From Candidatus Dadabacteria bacterium UBA2774 (lineage in GTDB: Bacteria; Desulfobacterota_D; UBA1144; Nemesobacterales; UBA2774): 40,754 bases of DNA. The stretch covers positions 12,450 to 53,203 of the forward strand of contig DEIM01000225.1 of assembly GCA_002352485.1 (NCBI GenBank), read 5' to 3'. Each line of letters starts with the position of its first letter. Within the stretch, counting starts at the first letter, position 1. Positions 35,035-40,754 of this stretch are shown here, piece after piece. A program made the position numbers and the translations under genes. The notes below the pieces were generated by a model, which was not told the origin of the DNA, made no database searches, and saw nothing but the letters and a program-made list of their open reading frames with translations.

Positions 35035-35283
35035 CTACTCCGTAGAACCCTTCAGTCTCAATTGCTCAGACGTATATGCCATTGCGGAGGAATAGGCCGA
35101 GACGCAGTAAGGCACGAAGAACGTGAGCGTACTTTTCATTAAGAGATCCGGAGTTATATTGAGCGCCAGGAGGTTGTCGTGATGATTAATTATTATCAGG
35201 ATCGGCGCTACAATTACTGCAACCCTTATAGCCCTCCATACCGTCTCTTTTCTAAAGAAGTTTTTAAGAAATAGTGTCATCAT
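35035..35283 (-). CDS. nrtS: NrtS-like small membrane protein
   Basis: 82 aa with two membrane helices (about 20-36 and 48-68). KETVWRAIRVAVIVAPILIIINHHDNLL and LTFFVPYCVSAYSSAMA match the NrtS family, small nitrate/nitrite transporters first described in a cyanobacterium. Start uncertain between two adjacent ATGs (35283, 35280); no ribosome site. No nitrate metabolism gene is nearby, so transport of nitrate here is inference. Confidence 0.65.
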   Translation of the reverse strand: MMTLFLKNFFRKETVWRAIRVAVIVAPILIIINHHDNLLALNITPDLLMKSTLTFFVPYCVSAYSSAMAYTSEQLRLKGSTE

Positions 35284-35333
35284 ATCGGTATCTAAAATAA
35301 ATGATTGTGAGAGAGAATGCTACGTCTTAGCTA

Positions 35334-36278
35334 CTAATCTGATCCGGAGCTTCCTCCGGCCTTGAAAACAAGCGTATCTGGTCTGAACGTATACCAGGCA
35401 AACCAGTAAGAGATGAAGGATTCAACAGGCTTACCACTCTTGTCGGTCGCAGTTACAAAGTCTCCGTCACTAAACCTTACAACTATGTCCTGTCCGCCCA
35501 ATTTGTCATTAAACGGGGTACTGGTCTTCTTGAGCTCGGAAAAAGGATAAGCTTTTGCTTCATCACCAGAAAGAACGACAAGAACTTTTTCCTTTGGATG
35601 AAACCTGTTGCTCGTGTTTCTAACCGGGAACATTATCGTGCTTGAGCCTTCGTATCCGCCGTAGGGCATGTTGTCATAATCACGACGATAACCCGTGTTT
35701 CTGGAAAGGACAACCGTGTTGGGATGCTCGCTTTTCCACTCCTTCCATGTGGCGAGGGTCGAGGGAAGAATATCAAACTTAGTACCTGTCATAGGCCCGG
35801 TCACAGCTTTCATATGGAGCTGCGACCATAGGCTCTCTGTCTGCCGGTCGTAGAAAAGGACGTCTGACTGATGAAGCAAACCCGAGATACCATACGTGTA
35901 GACTTTCCCTCCGATATTCCTGTCAAATACCATAGTCGAGCCGCATAGCGGGCAGTATGAGATGAGCACAGGCTTTCCGCCCACATTATCGTTTACCGCC
36001 TCGTGCCATACGAGTATCCTCAGGGGATATGCCCTCTCCACACCGCCTATACTGACACCCGTCACAAGGTCGCCGTCCCTTAGCCAAGTGGCTTTGTCCG
36101 CAGGCTCGAACCTGGGGTTATTAATGGCGGGTATGCCGTCCCGCGGTGGACCTCCGGAGAAAATTTCATTCTCAGGAATTAGCCCGCCGGAGACATCAAA
36201 ACCGTTATACTGGGCGTAGGATAGCGTTGCAAAAAATAACAGGCAAAAAACTAGTAGTAATGTAGAATATATTCTCAT
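35334..36278 (-). CDS. DUF3179 exported protein
   Basis: 314 aa. Signal peptide 1-22. DUF3179 hallmarks: DGIPAINNPRFEP, AYPLRILVWHEAVND (His92) and ISYCPLCGSTMVFDR with Cys109/Cys112, a possible metal or heme-type CxxC pair, then GLLHQSDVLFYDRQTESLW. The family is of unknown function. The position of the signal and CPLC pair is typical. 50 nt upstream of nrtS on the same strand and divergent from pepF. Confidence 0.88.
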   Translation of the reverse strand: MRIYSTLLLVFCLLFFATLSYAQYNGFDVSGGLIPENEIFSGGPPRDGIPAINNPRFEPADKATWLRDGDLVTGVSIGGVERAYPLRILVWHEAVNDNVGGKPVLISYCPLCGSTMVFDRNIGGKVYTYGISGLLHQSDVLFYDRQTESLWSQLHMKAVTGPMTGTKFDILPSTLATWKEWKSEHPNTVVLSRNTGYRRDYDNMPYGGYEGSSTIMFPVRNTSNRFHPKEKVLVVLSGDEAKAYPFSELKKTSTPFNDKLGGQDIVVRFSDGDFVTATDKSGKPVESFISYWFAWYTFRPDTLVFKAGGSSGSD

Positions 36279-36365
36279 AAAAAGTTAGATGACCGAAACC
36301 AACTTAAGTTTCCGTCTAAAATACAGATTCATTTCAATTAAAAGAGTAATAAATCAGGAGGCATT

Positions 36366-38177
36366 ATGTCGGCAATTAAAAACACGAGCAATATGAACTG
36401 GGACCTTACGAGCTACTTTCCGGAATACGGTGGCCCGGAGATGAAGGAGTTTAAGGCAAAGTTAAAAAAAGATATTCAAACGATGAAAGACAAAGCGGCT
36501 TCTCTTTCCCATCTGGACAATGAAAATCAGGAGGATTGGGAAAAGATATTTATTAAAAATGAGGATATAGCCGCTCGTTATTCTCATCTGAGATCTTACA
36601 TAGGGTGCCTGGCTTCAGCGGACAGCCTTAATGAGGATTTTCTTAAAGAAGAGGCCGAGATGGCAGCGCTTGGGGCTGAATACTCAAAATTAAGCGTTGA
36701 GCTTCTAAGATCAATTAAGGCCGCGTCGGACGAGGCATTCTCAAATTTTACTAACCTGAGCTCGCTTGAAACGGCTGCGTATTATCTGGGCCGTGTTCGT
36801 GAAGAAGCTCAAAAGAAAATGAAACCTGAAGAGGAGATACTCGCCGCGGACCTTGGTGTGGACGGAATAGGCGCATGGGGCCGTCTGTACGATACTGTAT
36901 CGAGTAAGCTCGAATTCGATATGGAATATCCCGACGGAAACGTCAAAAAACTCCCTATGTCTCAGAGACGCTCGCTCATGGAAACGCCGGATAGAGATAC
37001 ACGAAAGGCTGCTTTTGAAGGGGGTAACAGAGCCTGGCAGGGTATTGAAGACGTCGCGGCAAGTGCTCTAAATGCCATTGCGGGCACTCGTCTTACTCTT
37101 AACCGCCACAGGGGGATAGACCATTTTCTTGAAGTGGCTCTATTTCAGTCATCTATTAGCAAAAAAACTCTGGATTCGATGTTCGAGGCAATAAACCAGG
37201 AGATCGATCTTCCCCGCGAGATACTCAGCTACAAAGCAAAAACCATGAAGAGGGACAAGATCGCCTGGTTTGATTTAGGCGCGCCCCTTGAGCTTGAAAA
37301 CCCGAAGAAACTTGAGTGGAATGATGCGAAAAAGCTCGTTGGAGACTCTTTCACTACTGCCTACCCAGAGCTTGGGAAATTTGTGAACGGGGCTTTCACA
37401 AAGAACTGGATTGACTATACGCCCCGCGAGGGTAAACGCCCCGGGGGATTTTGCACAGGGTCACTGTTAACTAAAGAGTCCAGAATTTTTATGACTTACA
37501 ACGATACGATAGGGGACGTTCTTACCCTCGCGCATGAAGCAGGACACGCTTTTCACAGCCATGTAATGCGGGATATACGTACCTACGCCCACTACTACCC
37601 CATGACGCTTGCCGAGTCTGCATCTACGTTCGGGGAGATGATACTTGCTGAAGGGGTATTAGAAGACCCTTCTGTAGAGGGCTCCGAGAAAGCTCTCATG
37701 CTCGACACAGAAATAAATCACGGTGCGATTTACTTGATGGATATACCGGTGCGTTTTGAGTTTGAAAAAGCGTTTTACGAGGAGCGCCAAAAAGGGGAAG
37801 TGAGCGTCAGCCGTCTAAAAGAGCTTATGGCTGAGACCCAGAGGCGTATCTTCGGGGATGTGCTCGAAGAGGGAGGGGAAGATCCTTATTTCTGGGCCTC
37901 TAAGCTTCATTTCTATATCACTGGGGTAACGTTCTATAACTTCCCGTATACATTTGGCTATTTACTTAGCCGTGGGCTGTTCTCAATGTTCAAAAAGGAA
38001 GGCCCTGACTTCCTTCCAAAATATGAGGAGTTTCTCAGGCTCACAGGCTCTGACACAGCAGAGAACGTAGCAAGACGGAGTATCGGGCAGGACCTTGAGT
38101 CACCTGAATTCTGGGTGGAATCTATTCGAACGCTTAAAGAACCATTTTACAGACTAAAAGAGATTTTAGAAAGCTAA
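36366..38177 (+). CDS. pepF: Oligoendopeptidase F (M3 family)
   Basis: 603 aa, usual length. Zinc site HEAGH at 390-394, third ligand Glu417 in LAESAS, 23 residues after His394. The N-terminal helical domain (about 20-200) and the FYNFPYTFGYLLSRGLF stretch near the C-terminus fit clade 3-type PepF. A cytosolic zinc peptidase for short peptides. AGGAGG lies 4 nt before the ATG, close spacing. Convergent with ctaB. Confidence 0.95.
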   Translation: MSAIKNTSNMNWDLTSYFPEYGGPEMKEFKAKLKKDIQTMKDKAASLSHLDNENQEDWEKIFIKNEDIAARYSHLRSYIGCLASADSLNEDFLKEEAEMAALGAEYSKLSVELLRSIKAASDEAFSNFTNLSSLETAAYYLGRVREEAQKKMKPEEEILAADLGVDGIGAWGRLYDTVSSKLEFDMEYPDGNVKKLPMSQRRSLMETPDRDTRKAAFEGGNRAWQGIEDVAASALNAIAGTRLTLNRHRGIDHFLEVALFQSSISKKTLDSMFEAINQEIDLPREILSYKAKTMKRDKIAWFDLGAPLELENPKKLEWNDAKKLVGDSFTTAYPELGKFVNGAFTKNWIDYTPREGKRPGGFCTGSLLTKESRIFMTYNDTIGDVLTLAHEAGHAFHSHVMRDIRTYAHYYPMTLAESASTFGEMILAEGVLEDPSVEGSEKALMLDTEINHGAIYLMDIPVRFEFEKAFYEERQKGEVSVSRLKELMAETQRRIFGDVLEEGGEDPYFWASKLHFYITGVTFYNFPYTFGYLLSRGLFSMFKKEGPDFLPKYEEFLRLTGSDTAENVARRSIGQDLESPEFWVESIRTLKEPFYRLKEILES

Positions 38178-38205
38178 GGCAATAGAGCGCGGGTGGTGGA
38201 AATTA

Positions 38206-39129
38206 TCACTTATCTAAGATACTAAGCAGACCCGTTTGTGATGAGTGAAATACCATATCTACTATTAAGGTTGCCATGATTACGAGCATATAGATGATAG
38301 ATACCCCAAACGCCCTACCGTACCCCTTGTTATTTATAGTGCTCCAAATTATCACATAGTCAAAATAGACACCTGAGATTACAGCGAAAATCGCAAAGAA
38401 TATGCTGGCGTAACCCAAAAACCAAAGCGACAGGCTGAGAGGAAGTAGGGAAATCGAATAAAGAAGAATCATGACGTTTGTGAACTTCGTACCGAGTGCT
38501 ACGGGCATTACTGGCACTCCGGCCTTTTTGTAGTCGAGCTTGTATTTCTGAGCAAGGGCCCAGAAATGGGGCGGCTGCCAGAGCATCATGAATATAAACA
38601 ATATATAGCCATCTGCACCTATTGCGGGTTGCACGGCTGAGTAGCCTATTAAAACCGGAAGCGCTCCGGGAAGCCCGCCAAGTATAGTGCCGTAGGGAGA
38701 GCTTCTTTTTAAATAGAGCGTATACAAAAGGGTATAGCTAAGCAGCGCGGCGATGGTTAATAGGGCGTTTACAACATTTAAGTAATAAAACGAAATGAAC
38801 ATAGAGATGACTATAAACACCGACGCTATGACCACCGCGGTCTTCACCCCAACAGCCTCAAGAGCGTCTACCCGCTTGCTGAGCCTGTTCATCAGGATAT
38901 CGATCTGCTTATCGAGTACGTTATTTAGAATTGCGGAGCCTGCTGCACTGAGTAGAAGAGATACGAGAGCAAGTACTAATAAGGAAAGAGAGGGAATACC
39001 GCGGTTTGCAAGCATAATTCCTGCAAACCCTGTGAAAGCAACGCTCAGAATAATCCCGGGCTTAGCAAGTAGAATAGTCGATACCACTATCTTTGCAGGA
39101 GCGCTTTGAGCTTGTTCCATAGTATTCAT
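38206..39129 (-). CDS. ctaB: Protoheme IX farnesyltransferase (heme O synthase)
   Basis: 307 aa, eight to nine membrane helices. First Asp-rich loop NNVLDKQIDILMNR (about 69-82), second YTLYLKRSSPYGTILGGLPG, then MMLWQPPHFWALAQKYK: complete CyoE/CtaB signature. Converts heme B to heme O with farnesyl diphosphate. 30 nt after ctaA. Start M1 at 39129 or ATG at 39120; neither has a strong ribosome site. Confidence 0.96.
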   Translation of the reverse strand: MNTMEQAQSAPAKIVVSTILLAKPGIILSVAFTGFAGIMLANRGIPSLSLLVLALVSLLLSAAGSAILNNVLDKQIDILMNRLSKRVDALEAVGVKTAVVIASVFIVISMFISFYYLNVVNALLTIAALLSYTLLYTLYLKRSSPYGTILGGLPGALPVLIGYSAVQPAIGADGYILFIFMMLWQPPHFWALAQKYKLDYKKAGVPVMPVALGTKFTNVMILLYSISLLPLSLSLWFLGYASIFFAIFAVISGVYFDYVIIWSTINNKGYGRAFGVSIIYMLVIMATLIVDMVFHSSQTGLLSILDK

Positions 39130-39159
39130 TTCACACGAACCTGTTGACTAGATTTTAGA

Positions 39160-40014
39160 TTATACACTACTTTCCCGCATACCCCGAAACCAGGTGTAGA
39201 ACGCTGCGGTTAAAATGAATAGCGCAACCAGGAGATGGAGAGCTATGATCAGGAAGTGAAGCTTTGAGCTTACTACAAGCACGCCAAGGAGCACTTGAAC
39301 GATTATAAGCCCCAGTATCACAAGTATTTCATTCCGGTACTTTTGGAGCCCTTTTTGTGTATAAGAAAATAGCAAGAGCAGGAGCACTATCGCGGTTATG
39401 ATATAAGCCAGAGCCCTGTGAGCGAAATGGTTCAGTATGATGCCTGACAATTCAGGTGGCACCCAGTAGCCAAGACAGGTGGGGAAATCGGGGCACGCAA
39501 GACCGGCATCGGAATGGCGGACATAAGCGCCCAGAACCGCCTGGCATGTAACTAGCATGGCAAGGAGAAAAAACACACCCTTGTAACCGTCGATGCTGAA
39601 GAGAGTTTTTTGCTCTACCCCGTCAAAGGACACCATGTAAAGTACCAGTAGGAATATGACCATCGCGTTTGCGAAATGGAATGTAGTAAGGTCTACCGGA
39701 AGCTCTAGGAGTACGACTATACCTCCAAGGATAATTTGAAAAATGAGAAGAAGTACCGTTATAACAGGGACAGCTTTTACCGCACCGATATAACTCCTAA
39801 CGCGCTGGTAAGCGAGTATGACAATAAATACGGATGTGACACCGCCGATTACCCGGTGCATGAATTCCATATAGATATCCCATCTGAAGGGTGGAAGCAC
39901 TCTGCCGTGGCAAAGCGGCCAGTCGGGACATGCAAGCCCTGCCTTAAGGCCTGCTACCAGGTTCCCCCATATTAAGAGTAAAAACAGAAGAGTAAGGGCT
40001 ATCTTGGCAATCAT
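39160..40014 (-). CDS. ctaA: Heme A synthase (CtaA/COX15)
   Basis: 284 aa, eight helices. Two Cys pairs CPDWPLC (Cys29, Cys35) and CPDFPTC (Cys174, Cys180) and heme ligands His53 (FMHRV), His113, His199 (FAHRAL) and His260. Oxidises heme O to heme A. Lies 15 nt after the subunit IV gene, in one operon with it and ctaB. The two CPDxPxC pairs are those of B. subtilis-type CtaA. Confidence 0.95.
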   Translation of the reverse strand: MIAKIALTLLFLLLIWGNLVAGLKAGLACPDWPLCHGRVLPPFRWDIYMEFMHRVIGGVTSVFIVILAYQRVRSYIGAVKAVPVITVLLLIFQIILGGIVVLLELPVDLTTFHFANAMVIFLLVLYMVSFDGVEQKTLFSIDGYKGVFFLLAMLVTCQAVLGAYVRHSDAGLACPDFPTCLGYWVPPELSGIILNHFAHRALAYIITAIVLLLLLFSYTQKGLQKYRNEILVILGLIIVQVLLGVLVVSSKLHFLIIALHLLVALFILTAAFYTWFRGMRESSV

Positions 40015-40029
40015 ATAATTTAAAACCGC

Positions 40030-40338
40030 TCAGATAGGAAACAATCTGGTAAACGTATCGAGTATAGTCATACCTATCAGTAAGGCCAATAGAGCTAAGG
40101 GGAAAAGAGCAAATCCCCAGGTTATACTGTCTTCAAATTTCAGGTGCATAAAGAAGAGCGCGACCACAGCTGCCTTGACGGAGGCAACACTCATCGCTAT
40201 GACAATATTGAATATACCTACGTCTACGTATGATACGTATACGGTAATAGCCGTTAGTATCATTAGCAGAATCCATATTAATATGTATGTTTTATAACTT
40301 GTTATGTGGTGTTCTTCGCTGCTTGAATGTGATGACAT
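40030..40338 (-). CDS. coxD: Cytochrome c oxidase subunit IV (caa3-type, CtaF/CoxD-like)
   Basis: 102 aa. A short hydrophilic, His/Ser-rich N-terminus, then three helices: YILIWILLMILTAITVYVSY, the ASVKAAVVALFFMHLKFE signature and a third helix before the C-terminus. Accessory subunit of aa3/caa3 oxidases. The ATG at 40338 has AAGGAGG about 12 nt upstream, a long spacing, but the earlier frame opening (TTG 40395) overlaps coxC. Between coxC and ctaA. Confidence 0.85.
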   Translation of the reverse strand: MSSHSSSEEHHITSYKTYILIWILLMILTAITVYVSYVDVGIFNIVIAMSVASVKAAVVALFFMHLKFEDSITWGFALFPLALLALLIGMTILDTFTRLFPI

Positions 40339-40355
40339 TGTATGTTGATACCTCC

Positions 40356-40754
40356 TTAGCCTATTAAATAAAGAAGCGGGAATAGATAAATCCAAATTAA
40401 ATCCACTAAGTGCCAGTAAAGCCCGCCGAGCTCTACCGGGGTGCTGTATTTTTGATTGAATTTGCCCTTCATAGTCAGGACGAGCACTGTTGAAAGAATA
40501 GCGATACCTATAAACACGTGAAGCATATGAAGGCCGGTCAGCATAAAGTAGAGAGAGAAGAATATGCTGGTGTCGGGATAAATATGGTGTGAGAACTTAG
40601 CACTGTACTCAAAATACTTGACCACAGCGAATGCAAGGCCGCACAAGATCGTAATTAGCAGCATAAGAGAGGTAAGCTTCCGCTTGCCCCTTTGGATTGC
40701 GGTAACACCGACAGCCATTGTCATACTGCTGAAAATAAGTACGCATGTGTTTAC
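40356..40754 (-). CDS. coxC: Cytochrome c oxidase subunit III, partial at window edge
   Basis: The frame runs beyond the ATG at 40724 to the window end: NTCVLIFSSMTMAVG reads through and matches the conserved NTxxLLxSSxT helix of subunit III. The visible 132 residues cover the last helices, including YFMLTGLHMLHVFIGI and LYWHLVDLIWIYLFPLLYLIG, typical of CoxC. The 5' part lies outside the window, so no start is given. Followed by coxD after 17 nt. Confidence 0.95.
   Translation of the reverse strand, partial: VNTCVLIFSSMTMAVGVTAIQRGKRKLTSLMLLITILCGLAFAVVKYFEYSAKFSHHIYPDTSIFFSLYFMLTGLHMLHVFIGIAILSTVLVLTMKGKFNQKYSTPVELGGLYWHLVDLIWIYLFPLLYLIG

Noticed and set aside
1..40754. Prophage, insertion sequence or defence island
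   Set aside because: No transposase, integrase, phage structural gene or known defence gene was found in any frame.

Overview
The window reads as chromosomal DNA of a Gram-negative, aerobically respiring bacterium. Evidence: lipoproteins, an OmpA-type outer membrane protein, an IPTL-CTERM sorted protein, a complete 2-oxoglutarate dehydrogenase E1/E2 pair, and part of a caa3-type cytochrome c oxidase locus with heme O and heme A synthases. No gene names the lineage. IPTL-CTERM, DUF547, DUF3179 and DUF4892-OmpA proteins together with GldG/DUF4340 export genes suggest an uncultured, deep-branching relative of the old Deltaproteobacteria (Candidatus Dadabacteria would fit); this is inference. There is no phage, insertion sequence, CRISPR array or plasmid gene.

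Layout. 1-6.9 kb: FmdB-like split zinc ribbon protein (-), crotonase (+), ArnT/PMT-type glycosyltransferase and Era (-), small secreted protein and AspRS (+), 73-aa protein (-). 6.9-11 kb: four-gene operon (-) of ABC-2 ATPase, permease, GldG-like and DUF4340 proteins. 11.4-21.1 kb: central carbon block (+): a translationally coupled 2-oxoacid:ferredoxin oxidoreductase operon whose first gene is a ferredoxin/FrhB-type flavoprotein, then sucA-sucB; an opposing pentapeptide-repeat lipoprotein lies between. 21.1-24.5 kb: family 2 glycosyltransferase and RecG (-). 24.7-28.8 kb: a sigma-70 family factor behind a sequence that fits the sigma-54 -24/-12 consensus, an acidic secreted peptide behind a perfect TTGACA-N17-TATAAT promoter, a small Cys-rich protein, a papain-like lipoprotein, and a decayed copy of the Cys-rich gene. 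28.8-36.3 kb: tRNA-Pro(CGG) and envelope or secreted proteins of mostly unknown role (lipocalin-like, DUF4892-OmpA, AKR, DUF547, lipoprotein, IPTL-CTERM, NrtS-like, DUF3179). 36.3-40.8 kb: oligoendopeptidase F (+), then the oxidase locus coxC-coxD-ctaA-ctaB (-), with coxC cut by the window edge.

How it fits together. Two routes of 2-oxoglutarate oxidation (ferredoxin-linked and NAD-linked) sit within 10 kb, next to terminal oxidase biogenesis. The most unusual parts are the FrhB-type partner of the ferredoxin oxidoreductase, the sigma-54-like site before a sigma factor gene, and the 26-29 kb cluster of small secreted proteins around a papain-like lipoprotein.
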